Source of the DNA: Branchiostoma lanceolatum
Taxonomy: Eukaryota > Chordata > Leptocardii > Amphioxiformes > Branchiostomatidae
Assembly (NCBI RefSeq): GCF_035083965.1
Contig: NC_089732.1
Coordinates: 3,053,383 to 3,117,382, forward strand
Reading direction: 5' to 3'
DNA: 64,000 nt
The notes beneath the pieces are model-generated. The model was not told where the DNA came from. It was given only the letters and a program-made list of their open reading frames with translations, and ran no database searches. A program made the position numbers and the translations under genes. Within the stretch, counting starts at the first letter, position 1; the number at the start of each line of letters is the position of its first letter. This document shows positions 41,601-59,867 of the stretch, piece after piece.

Positions 41601-44600
41601 AGATGCCATGTTTCTTCGGGACCTCAATAACTACTCACATACCAAAATTTAGTCAATTTACAAATCCATAAGGAGGATCTTGAGCTATAGATGCGAACAC
41701 AAAAACACCAAAAAAAACAGTACTGGACCTGACTCAGGGGATGGCCACTTTGACAGATAAAATTACTATGAAATTACCGTGGCAGTGCTCTGAAGCCACT
41801 CTAAAGCACAGAAAACACATTTGTATGGCTGGAGTCAAATTTTCATACCTAGCACAATCAAATATTACGTTTTAACCAGTTCAAACATGCTTTTGTCCTT
41901 ATTGAAAATCTAGCATTTTCCGAACAAGTAGTTTAGGTACAGGTTCAGGTCCGGACCTGTACCTTAACCCGTGTACCTGTACCTAAAATTTGTTTAGGTA
42001 CACAGCTCTAATCAGAGGTAACCTACCTTTCTGTAAATTAACAATCATTTCTGTTGTTTGCAGCGACTGTTTCGGAGTGCTGGACTGTGAGTGGTGCATG
42101 CTGGGCCCAGACGGAGAGTCCCCCCTGGAGAAGGAGTACTGTGCTAGTCAGCGGGTGTGCTTCGGAGGCGTGGTCGGCAGCAAGTCCCCCTACTTCGACG
42201 AAGTTGGTAAGTGGCAGGGCTCTCACTAGGGGTGGATACCGGTTTGCCTTAATAAGGTCCAAGTCCAAGTTTAGGTCCAGAGATTTAGGTTCAGGTTCAG
42301 GACCTGAACCTGGACCTGATCCTGTCCAATTGATGTTTTGTTTTATTAGACCAATATTAAGCATGGAGAAAAAATACTGACATGCACGACTATAAAAGTT
42401 TCTTGGTGAGAAGACTTCCAACATAAACCAGTGTTTGCTATTTGAATGTTACACTTATTTTAAATGCCTTCTTTATCAGAGGGGAGACTCAAAACACTTT
42501 TTATCAAACAAAATAGAAACATATATTTGTACTTTGTTCAGTTTTTTTTGGACTCAGGTTTTGGGCTTTCTGGTTTTTGGACTTGGTTCTTGGATGTTAT
42601 AAAGGTCCAAATCAGGTCCAGCGAACCGGTATCCACCCCTAGTTCTCACCAAAATTTTTCACAGCTTAAGAGTCAGGTACAGAAGGCCAACTTTGCGTGG
42701 AGTGCCAAAGACATGGCCACAGTAGGGAGTCTGGCATCTTACCCAGGAAAACTAAAATTCATAACCCAAGGAGACGCTATTTCCTGCATTTTGATGGATA
42801 CATTTGTGAAGCAAAGTTTCCCTCTATCACAGCCTCATTCTAAAGCCAAATGTAAACTTTTTGATAAGATTTATGGAGGGTTACGGGGTTCTCCCCACAA
42901 AGAAACACCCCTATATATGCTCAGACGAATTCAGTTACATGTGTAGAGCTGTGTACCGGGTACAATCAATTAGGTACAGGTCCAAAATACCTGACCCTGC
43001 TGTATCGGTACTGGACCTGACTCAGGGGATGGCCACTATGACAGATAAAATTACAATGAAATTACCGTGGCAGTTGTCTAAAGCCAGTCTAAAGCACAGA
43101 AAACACATTTGCATGGCTGGAGTCAAATTTTCATCTGTGTTTTCATAAAAATGATACCTAGCACAATCAAATGTTATGTTTTTACCAGTTCAAACATGCT
43201 TTTTTCCTATTGAAAATCTAGCATTTTCCGAACAAGTAGTTTAGGTACAGGTTCAGGTCCGGACCTGTACCTTAACCCGTATACCTGTACCTGTACCTAA
43301 AATTTGTTTAGGTACACAGCTCTAGTAACACGTGTGTTCTACACCACCCCCACACAGCGGCCAACCAGTTCCCCCGGCGCTTGCACAACGCTCCCGTCGG
43401 CCCGGTGGCGGGCGGCATCATGGCGGTCATCCTGGTCTTCGCGCTGGCCATCTACTTCTACCGGCACCACGTGCACCGCTTGCAGCGGCAGCAGACCCTG
43501 CAGAACGCCGAGACGACGATGCGGATGTCTCAGCTGGACGAACGGGACGAGGAGCCAGATGACCCGCCCGAGAACCACGGGATAGGTAGCTTCTTGTTAG
43601 GTATTGTATGCCGTCTTGTGCTTTGGGTGTGGCTTGTTGTTGTTGTGAAGTGACATTTTTACAGGGTACTAGTATTTTCTACGCAAAAATTTCAAGGGGG
43701 CCATTGCAAGGGAGCAGAGCGACTAGGTGTTGAGTTTTTAGAGAATTTCAAGTTAAAATGAGTCATTCAAAGGCTTCCTGTCTAGTGAATAACCATCAGA
43801 CAGTTAGTTCTTGTTGCTTATAGATATGGTCACAAAAGTAAAGTATTTACGTACATACATGGATACTCAATGCAGTGTTGACCATGGCGTGATACAGTAC
43901 TGTGTAGGAGTGTATTATAGACATAAATGTTGTCAAATAAAAATAACAGTGCATCAATTATCACTTACTTCTTGAGAATGCAGTCCCAAACGCGACTGAA
44001 AACAAATGTCTCGTTCTCACCAGATCACACAATTTTCAATGACCGTCTATCACCTTCTTCAGGGCAATTTGGATTGGTTCACATTACCATGCGGTCCAAA
44101 ATCTTGATGTAGGAATGTATTATAAAATGTTGTCAAGTGAAAATAATCATCTACTTCTGGAGAATGCAGTCCCAAACGTGACTGAAAGCAAATATTTTGT
44201 TTTCACCGGAGCTAGAAAAGAATGCATATAAACCAGGCGACATATACAATGCATGTCAAAGAAACTGATTTGAATAGTGCATTTTGAATTGTAATGTCTG
44301 ATATGGACAAAAGGTACACATAGTAATCATTGTTACAAGTAAGACATCCTCTACCAATCTTTACACTTACAAATGTTTCATTTTCACCAGATCACACCAG
44401 CTTCTTCCTGGCCACCATTGAGCGGCGACCGAGTCACCACGATCGGAGGAACCGATACTCGCGCAGCACGCGCGGAACCGACAGCGACCACGGTTACAGC
44501 ACCATGACCCCCCACGAAGACAGCGAAAACCCGCCCGCGTACTTAGAACCCCTGGTGCTGGAGCCGCTCACCGCAGATAAAAACTACTCGGAGAGAATGG

Positions 44601-44674
44601 ACCCCCCTCCCCAAACAATGCTGGGAAACAAATTACAGGCCCCCGTACAGGTCCATATGGTCGACACCTGCTGA
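20645..44674 (+). CDS. CACHD1: VWFA and cache domain-containing protein 1 (CACHD1) orthologue
   Basis: Twenty-nine coding exons (listed in the four block entries), all with GT-AG borders and matching phases; 3897 nt, 1298 aa, close to the length of vertebrate CACHD1. Order: signal peptide ([20 protein letters not shown]), alpha2delta-type N-terminal region, vWA domain, cache domains, Cys-rich juxtamembrane segment, one transmembrane helix (about 1143-1163) and a cytoplasmic tail with the family-conserved [18 protein letters not shown]. It is a type I membrane protein related to calcium-channel alpha2delta subunits. Vertebrate CACHD1 has been reported to modulate T-type calcium channels and Wnt receptors; function here is by orthology. 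It is head-to-head with FDX2. AATAAA signals occur in the 3' flank (45627-45632). Introns carry numerous SINEs, MITEs and minisatellites. I see no frame break. Confidence 0.97.
21880..22190 (-). mobile_element. tRNA-derived SINE, diverged, reverse orientation
   Basis: It carries complements of the SINE blocks: aaggtttgatccagtcacac, gtgctcgaggtgtggctgtc, ttacctgagtcaagaaaaca, tctcccaagggcactacatt and the B box agagattcaaacccagaacc. It lies in CACHD1 intron 1. Confidence 0.65.
23416..24187. mobile_element. Nonautonomous DNA transposon (long terminal inverted repeats)
   Basis: The left subterminal block ggtcgtacgatcatcgtcgt...ggcgacgg (about 23447-23474) is mirrored at the right by ccgtcgccggcgacgtcgcc and acgacgatgatcgcacgac (about 24118-24155). 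The outer ends gcgcactttagacctaca and cgtaggtgtaaagaggc are related inverted copies. The element is CpG-rich, unlike its surroundings. No transposase frame. Confidence 0.7.
26673..27057. mobile_element. 385-bp MITE with perfect 16-bp termini
   Basis: The termini ccagtgttctcgccag (26673-26688) and ctggcgagaacactgg (27042-27057) are exact complements flanked by TAT on both sides, a likely 3-bp target duplication. Near its right end cacagcataggggtccaga is repeated about three times. It starts 27 bp after the donor of CACHD1 exon 4. A related interior without the same termini lies at about 42644-42925. Confidence 0.8.
27108..27290 (+). mobile_element. SINE 3'-part fragment
   Basis: It contains only the downstream SINE blocks (ctctcggataggacgttaca, gagagccacacctcgggcac, accttacagtccggattgac) with no tRNA-like head, so it is 5'-truncated. 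It directly follows the MITE ending at 27057. Confidence 0.65.
27665..27800 (-). repeat. Inverted dispersed copy of the 36.4-kb minisatellite element
   Basis: cctgcgaagctggtgtgtta and aaggcggttgtaccggctat followed by gtatacagatacagatcag are reverse complements of the blocks seen at 13995-14165 and 36344-36985. Confidence 0.6.
28133..30850 (+). other. CACHD1: CACHD1 block 2, exons 6-10: vWA domain with degenerate MIDAS
   Basis: Exons 28133-28277, 28879-29014, 29388-29474, 29938-30075 and 30750-30850 (residues 262-464). The first strand reads [17 protein letters not shown]. The metal site that is DxSxS in alpha2delta is D281-R-G-V-A here, so two ligand positions are absent, as in vertebrate CACHD1. 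[18 protein letters not shown] closes the domain. Confidence 0.93.
28575..28830 (+). mobile_element. tRNA-derived SINE, different 3' body
   Basis: The head has an A-box-like agcgtaacggttagagtgtt and B-box-like caggttcgatactcaccatg, then acgttgtgcccttgggaaag and tttacacgactttccctggc. The downstream body (ggcggtggagtgacgcccac...) differs from the copies at 14394 and 35027, so it is a separate subfamily. It ends in a T-rich tract. Confidence 0.75.
34874..34988. repeat. Perfect 36-bp inverted repeat (hairpin)
   Basis: The arms 34874-34909 (tattcttcaatcagtgactt...) and 34953-34988 match exactly as reverse complements across a 43-bp loop. It is intronic in CACHD1, about 40 bp left of a SINE. Exact identity of the arms suggests a recent origin or a constraint on the hairpin. 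Confidence 0.85.
35027..35440 (+). mobile_element. tRNA-derived SINE, full-length copy
   Basis: The head includes ggctgtcaaacaatgggatc and a diverged B box, then cttgcgccacgacgttgtgc, ccttgggaaaggcacttaag, tccctcggataggacgttaa, gagccacaccccgcgcacgt, agagtaggggcatgccccgg and gacatcttgaaaaggtgata. The tail has aatagataaatagatgg repeats. An almost identical inverted copy lies at 40660-41040. Confidence 0.85.
36344..36985. repeat. Minisatellite of about ten 50-57 bp units in a CACHD1 intron
   Basis: The unit runs cttctgtatctgtatagccg, then gtataaccgcccttcagcgt, then aacacaccag. Units begin near 36370, 36435, 36487, 36542, 36593, 36645, 36693, 36747, 36799 and 36853. Alternating 'cttctg' and 'cgtctg' variants give a higher-order pattern of about 220 bp. 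The right flank (tcacaggcacgcagcgcgac...) matches the single-unit element at 13995-14165. Confidence 0.85.
38120..38380 (-). mobile_element. tRNA-derived SINE relative, reverse orientation
   Basis: It holds gcacactgggtcacttttat, gtgtgttgggttctttacct and, further right, a reversed B box (aggattcgaacccaagacct). The same left-end words occur at about 53830-53930 and 56675-56730, marking a second SINE family. Confidence 0.65.
40660..41040 (-). mobile_element. tRNA-derived SINE next to the CACHD1 exon 26 acceptor
   Basis: It is a near-identical reverse complement of the copy at 35027-35440, starting aacaggtgactatcaccttt and ending in the reversed head ttgacagccgcgcgctctac. Only about 17 nt lie between its end and exon 26 at 41058. 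Confidence 0.85.
41725..42012. repeat. Left copy of a direct repeat flanking CACHD1 exon 27
   Basis: It begins ggacctgactcaggggatgg and ends aggtacacagctctaat. It matches 43010-43326 over about 290 bp with few differences. It contains a subterminal caggtccggacctgtacc palindrome. Confidence 0.85.
42227..42643. mobile_element. 417-bp MITE with 19-bp termini
   Basis: The termini ctaggggtggataccggtt and aaccggtatccacccctag are inverted copies. The interior is rich in caggtccaagtcc/ggacctgaacc words on both sides. It lies in the intron after CACHD1 exon 27. Confidence 0.8.
43010..43326. repeat. Right copy of a direct repeat flanking CACHD1 exon 27
   Basis: It has the same order of blocks as 41725-42012 and ends at aggtacacagctctag, 31 bp before the start of exon 28. 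The intervening 42644-42950 segment is related to the interior of the 26673-27057 MITE. Confidence 0.85.
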
Positions 44675-46239
44675 TATGGGGGGCATATATAATAGTAACC
44701 AAAGTCTGTAATATTCTTGCCAGTACATATATCATGATATTGATCGCGGAGATTCTATATTGACGATGTGTCGTTATCTTGTAAATCATGGTCTCTCACA
44801 GCAGTTCCAAATCATGGTCTCTCACCGCAGTTCCGGTGCCTCCCGTTTGTAGTCCGTGTCCCACGTTGCAACATTGTGAAATGAAGTGCCAATTTTTGTA
44901 TGCAAAATCCTGGGAACAACTGTAGATCCAGCGTTTGTGACAATGGACGTGTTAAGGGCTGTGAACATCTACATGACAAGAGTACAGTTGTACGCCATTC
45001 ACCAATTGTATGTCAGACATCGTGACGTCGTTTTATCCGTCGTCTCATCGGAATCAAAATGAAATAATGATTGCAACATTTTAAAAGGGATTGTGACTTT
45101 GTTTGGGGTAGATTGTGTCTGTTCTTTTAGATACCGCACTTCCAATTGTATGATTACATGTATGTACATTGTTGAGATTGCACGTTCGTGTGAAATATTA
45201 CAAACTCGAGCAGGGTAGAAACCACTAGTGCCAAACAGACAATCACTGTCCTGCTGCAGTTGGAAATGTGTCGAGAGTAAAACTTGTGCATCTGTATTTC
45301 TTACCACTTGTATTTCAAGAAATTGACAGCTAGTTGCAGACTATGAAAAAAAATAGGAAACGTATTTGCAACCATGAATGTTTGTATATATTACTGTACA
45401 TTTGTATGACTATTGTGCCATGAAAAATACTAACAAACCATAATTATTATAGACTCTTGGTATTTTACCTCAGATTTCCCCATTTTACATGTTTGTGCAG
45501 ATGCTGTATATTTTATCAGAGGCAAAAAATGACATTTTTGCAGGAATTGAATACAACTTGCACTGTAACAGCCATAAGGGGAATGTTGGTACATGTGAGG
45601 TATCATTATTGAGAGTAAAAGTGGGAAATAAAAAGAAACTTGCCCCGTGGCTCATGTAATGCTAGAAGGGGCCCCTTTTGAAGTCCACTATTCGATCTAG
45701 CTTTCGGAAGACAGTCTCTGTCTTATAAAGAGTAATTTGACTTGTTGTATAGTATTTAATGATAGGAAGACATATTTACTTGTTCAATATCTAGAGTGAA
45801 GGAGACGTTTTAACTGTTATGCATTTGAATTTTTAAAACTCGGATAAATAGGGACTCGAACCGATCAAAAACGCTGTCTACCATGGCATGACCTCAGGAG
45901 AAAGGTTTTTATGTTTTATATCTGTACAATAGCTTTGTCGTACATTGATCAACTGCCACTGTCATAGTTCTATCTGTCTACTGAAGTAATTCTACTGGTT
46001 CAAAGATGTAGGTGTCAGTATTGTACATAACCGCATTGGAGAAGTGGTTGCTATTTTTGTGGACGTAACATTTTTACAGTAAAAGTCTGAAAAGTAACTT
46101 GTGAATGTTCATTTTTTTTCCATTAATGTCCACACTGATTTGATCATTGGCAGCTGCTGGGCACTTCAAATTTTATCTGATGTGGTCTTTATTTGACAGC
46201 TGTAACCACATTATATAAAAAAGTATCCGACTCCCCCCC

Positions 46240-46450
46240 CCACCCCCATTACTGTAAATACAGAAATACTTGCGCCGGTTTTTTTGTCTGTGGTTTTCCT
46301 GGCGACCGTTTCACCGCGAACTTAAAGCCGCCGCAAACATTTTTATCCAATTCTGTAGCAGTATGTGACTATAAATCTACCGCAAACTTAAAACCACTAA
46401 CACCCCATTTTCGTCTTAATAAAAACCACACAAACTTAAATGCATTTACA
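46240..46450. mobile_element. GCGG-type palindromic MITE copy
   Basis: It begins ttactgtaaatacagaaata, has gtggttttcctggcgaccgt and accgcgaacttaaagccgcc, and ends cttaaatgcatttacagta, the inverse of its start. It is the clearest copy of this family in the window. Confidence 0.75.
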
Positions 46451-47070
46451 GTATCCTATGTATACAGTAAAACAAGACACGTTGATACATATGCTACATT
46501 TATTTACTATCATAATTGTATTCGTAACTATGGAATGTAGGCATACTGATGAGAAGCCAGAAAGAAGTCTTAATTAACTATCATCAACCATCAAACCAAT
46601 ACATTGATAATGTACGGACAACAGAAAAAGTACCGGTAACCATCACATGGAATGCCCAGCTTGGAATTACCATTGCTGGAATTGGAAATGCCTTTAAAGT
46701 TATTTTGCTATTAACAAACAACATGAATGTGTCACGCATCTTTTATGGAACTTTTGAATTATAGACCTTTGTATAAATAGTAAGAGGAAACTATCTAAAC
46801 AATTGGAATGCTCATTTTTTTCTTACACAGAAAAACCTCAGAATCCTTCAAATCACAATTTAAGCAGTACAACATCTTGGGGATTAGAATCCCTTGAACC
46901 ACATTAAAGGTCATTGCTTTTGGAACCTTACCTATCCTAAGCTTAACTACATGTATCTTGTTACTTATGCTACAACAAACAACAGGGCCACAACAAAGAC
47001 ATTCCATGATTATTAAGAAATGTTCCAGTTACAATTGGCTTATACAGTCTGTGGTGGTAGTACCATATAT

Positions 47071-47234
47071 CTACTCCCCAAGCAGAGGAGGGGTTCCGGC
47101 TGGTTTTTGGCATGTTTTTGGCGTTTTTGTCGGGCTTTCTACTTTGTCATTTTTTATCTCTTATGACACAGTTGAAAGCCCAACAAAAATGGCTAGAAAC
47201 CATCCGGAACCCCTCCTCTACTTGGAGAGTATAG
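47071..47234. repeat. Fold-back element with ctactc(c)ccaagcagagg ends
   Basis: The left arm ctactccccaagcagaggag continues gggttccggctggttt; the right arm aaaccatccggaacccctcc continues tctacttggagag. The inner gaaagcccaacaaaaatggc pairs with gtttttgtcgggctttc. The end motif recurs in the hairpin at 59576-59706. Confidence 0.8.
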
Positions 47235-47534
47235 TATATCCTCATCAGAATGGTATGGTAATGAATCAGCCAATTACATGGTACCACGTTCTTAACCCTA
47301 GTCCTGCTACGCCCGGCAATTGCCGGGTTGTACATTCTTGTTCTGTATGCTAGCCCAGACAATTGCTGGGTTGGGAATATTTCTACAATGCGCTAGTTGC
47401 ACCCGCGCGGTTGTTTACAGCGTGGTAACTAAAATTGAGCAATATCAAACGAGTACTCTTTCTTTCAAATTTTTCTGCGCACTTCGGCAGTGGGGGTATA
47501 ATTTAGCTCTGGAACTCCAGCAGGACAAGGGTTA

Positions 47535-47900
47535 AGATATGGTTAGGAACCAGCCAATCAAATGGCACCATCTCCTCAACACTATGACATGGTTTGGAGC
47601 CAGCCAATCACATGGCACCATGATATGGTATGAACCAGCCAATCACAAGGCACCATGATATGGTATGAACCAGCCAATCACATGGCACCATGATATGGTA
47701 TGAACTAGCCAATCAGGTGGTACCATGTCCTCAAGATATGGTTAGGAAGCAGCCAATCACATGGCAACATGATATGGTTATGAACCATCCAATCACACAG
47801 CATGATATGGTCTGGAATTGGCAAACCACATAGCATAATCTCTTTATTACCATGATATGGTAAAAAACAGGCCAATCAGATGGCACCATCTAATTAGTTA
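47535..47900. repeat. Minisatellite, about eight units of gatatggt...ccagccaatcacatggcacc
   Basis: Each unit of 36-52 bp contains gatatggtatgaaccagcc and aatcacatggcaccat, with variants and occasional insertions (gtcctcaaga, ctcctcaacacta). Every unit carries a CCAAT-like ccaatca. Confidence 0.85.
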
Positions 47901-48639
47901 CGCATCTTGTTTTGAATGCCGGCATTTAATCAATAGAATCAAGGAATGGCAAAGGTGTGGCCTACAATAATCATTCTAATTGTACATTACAAATTACTGT
48001 CTTCATTGGTGTTCTTCAGATCTTTTTCTCCCCTCTTCATACTGATGATTTTCAATATGTTACAATAACTTTGGATTTGAAATTATGATATGATTGCATT
48101 CTTCCATCAACCTTTATTAAAACACCTGCAACAATGGAAAAGTCCATATAAAGTTATCTGGATGGGATAAACAATTAAATTGTGAAGTATAGCATCATCT
48201 TGCAGGTAATAAAAGTAATATCAAGTAGACTAAACAAGGGAGGTCGATAATCACAATTCATCCGGAATGTTTGGAGTATGTGCAAGAATGTTGTTAGGAA
48301 GATAACAAAAATTAACTAATATGTTGAAAAGCAACATAAAAAACCTGACCACTTATTGACATTAAAAGCTGGATATTGTATATTTTTGCTGAGAACAAGA
48401 CCACTACAATTGTAGAGAGATACATCAAGAGCTACATACCATACAACATTTTTTAACAATTTATCTATTGTCACATCTCGTATCAAACAACTCAAACTTT
48501 TTTCTCACTGGAATTCATCCTTTCTCTCTGCTAATAAGTCTAAAATGGAATGGCTGCTCACAATACAACTCTTGGCATTGGAAAAAATTCATCCTAAAAC
48601 TATCTGTCATGTACCATACAAGGAGCTGACAATTGGTCT

Positions 48640-48750
48640 CTCATCGATGTTCTACATAAAACTGGTCTCTCACAGGTGTTCTAAACAACAACTGGTCTCT
48701 CACGGATGTTTAAAAGGACAACTGGTCTCTCACAGGTGTTCTAACAAGTG
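48640..48750. repeat. Short tandem repeat in the transgelin 3' flank
   Basis: Four units of aactggtctctcacaggtgt type, about 33-36 bp apart, end 30 bp before the stop codon of the minus-strand gene, so they probably lie in its 3' UTR. Confidence 0.75.
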
Positions 48751-48776
48751 GGACTAATACTAGTTCCACAGGGGTG

Positions 48777-58194
<9,418 letters not shown>

Positions 58195-58600
58195 GTTGGA
58201 GGAAAGTTCTTTTTTAAAATCCTAAGGAATGTCCTAAAATTCCTGGAGAAAATGATCACCGCTGTTGCTAGTTTCCCGGTACTAGTCGCTTCACCTGAGA
58301 CACCCCTTTGGCCGATTGACACCGCGTGCCGAGCTTCCAACCAATCAGAGTGGAGTTTGCTAAACTAGTCATCGTCATTATCCAATCAGAGACGAGATAT
58401 CTAAATTTCGCGGGAATTAGTTAACCAATCAGAGTAAAGCAGGAAGTAGAGGGGCGTGGAAATACCGAAGATGTGACGTCATCACCAGTAAGGAATTTGT
58501 TTCGAATCTGAGGTGGGAGTTTTGACTTTTGTCATCCACGATGCTGTGTCCCAAAAGGTAGAATATCCGGTATTTGGACTGACTCATGGATGTTTGGGGG
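58195..58600 (-). promoter_or_regulatory. Upstream region of the transgelin-family gene
   Basis: Three CCAAT boxes in the same word (ccaatcagag/ccaatcag at 58341, 58382 and 58425) and a perfect CRE palindrome tgacgtca at 58474-58481 lie 150-290 bp upstream of the minus-strand ATG. The orientation of the CCAAT boxes is opposite to the gene. No CArG box was recognised. Confidence 0.5.
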
Positions 58601-59867
58601 GAAGTTCTGAAGCATGAATCACTTCTGATCTTATCGTGCCTTTCTTTGTTGGAAAATTAGACTGTTTTGGCGGTCATCATTTATAACAAAATAGTGTGAG
58701 AAAGTTCATGAATTCGTTTACAAATTTGAGGCTGAAATGTTTGCAATATAGGCCAACTTCGCATGCTTACAGTAGCTGATAGTGTTTATAAGAACATGGT
58801 TGATGTATTGGACATCTTTTTGCTCGTATACCTCAATGATGGGGTGTAGACTTGGATATTTGCTGTAATGTTTACATTTCCGTATAAACATAAGGCAGAG
58901 AGCACATGGAGAGCTACTGAAAAAAGCGCCACCTATCGTTGTGTGAGAAGACATGCAGTTTTAAACTTCTGCAATTTTCTTTTATCCTAATATGGCTTGT
59001 TATTTTTTCAGGCCTGTCCAAGAATTGGTACCTTGGACAAAATCATATTATATGAATGACATCTAGCCAAAAAAGGAAAGATAGCCGGTTTTATAAAGTC
59101 CCCACTGTTACAAAGTTATATGATATATTTATATATTTTACAAGTTATAAACAGCTTTTCAGATTTGACTAATTCAGTAAGAAAAACATCCCTGTCCCAA
59201 GATATTTTGGAATTTTTTTCAAGTAGAAAATAGATGAAAATGGATTAATAAATCAAAAATAGACGCAACTGAAAGTTAAACTGAACCCGTCAGAAAGCTA
59301 CAAATTTGGTTACTGGTATAACTGATTGATTTCTAAATCCGATTTCTGTGGATATTGGCAACTTCGGCCCTTTACCAACTCGACCCAACACCCTAGTCAT
59401 CTCAGCCCAACACCCTAGCCTAATTGAATCGCGCTATAGTGGCCCTGCCCAACATCTGGCCATAAAAGTCCCGGACAGTGGAGTTAACGTTATACAGACT
59501 GCCCTAACCCTAACCCTGGCGGAGTTAACCAGGGTGTTGAGCCAAGTTGCTAAAGGGCTGAATTATCGTCCTGACCTATTCTCCCAGCAGAGGCTTCGGT
59601 TGAGTAGGGTAGGAGTGTCCGGGATTTTTTACGTCTGTCTCCCTTAACGTAAAAAAATCCCGGACACTCCTACCCTACTCGACGGAAACCTCTGCTTGGA
59701 GAATAGTTTTGACCCCCTAACACCACATATTGCCATATGCACGTTCTCAAGTGCTGAGTTCTTATCATAATCTCCCCAGCAATGTGTGTTTACCCTGAAT
59801 GTCACCTCCCTCACTGTCAGCAGGTCCTAGAGCAGCTGTCAACAGTTGATATAGCAACGGACTGATA
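58601..59867. other. Intergenic region between transgelin and the right-hand candidate
   Basis: Mostly AT-rich unique sequence, with a 131-bp hairpin element at 59576-59706. No coding exon is supported. Confidence 0.5.
59576..59706. repeat. 131-bp near-perfect hairpin element
   Basis: The left arm ctattctcccagcagaggct continues tagggtaggagtgtccggg; the right arm is its complement with about three mismatches, ending gcttggagaatag. The loop is about 12 bp. The termini resemble those of the 47071-47234 element. Confidence 0.85.

Larger units (their letters stand above)
41058..44674 (+). other. CACHD1: CACHD1 block 4, exons 26-29: Cys-rich segment, membrane helix, tail
   Basis: Exons 41058-41290, 42064-42206, 43358-43585 and 44391-44674 (residues 1004-1298). 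Exon 26 has [20 protein letters not shown] and exon 27 has [12 protein letters not shown], both strongly conserved. Exon 28 encodes the membrane helix ([20 protein letters not shown]) followed by basic RHHVHR. Exon 29 encodes [15 protein letters not shown], the [18 protein letters not shown] motif and the stop at 44672-44674. Confidence 0.94.
44675..48776. other. CACHD1 3' flank and intergenic region
   Basis: A long CACHD1 3' UTR is plausible up to AATAAA at 45627-45632. Beyond it lie a GCGG-type MITE (46240-46450), a fold-back element (47071-47234), a minisatellite (47535-47900), AT-rich sequence, and a short tandem repeat (48640-48750) in the 3' flank of the transgelin gene. No coding exon is supported. 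Confidence 0.6.

Noticed and set aside
47535-47900. CRISPR-like regular repeats
   Set aside because: Units are imperfect, spacers are not unique, and the genome is eukaryotic; it is a minisatellite.
59504-59520. Telomere-like ccctaaccctaaccctgg
   Set aside because: Only about two and a half units inside unique intergenic sequence; not evidence of a telomere or an interstitial array.
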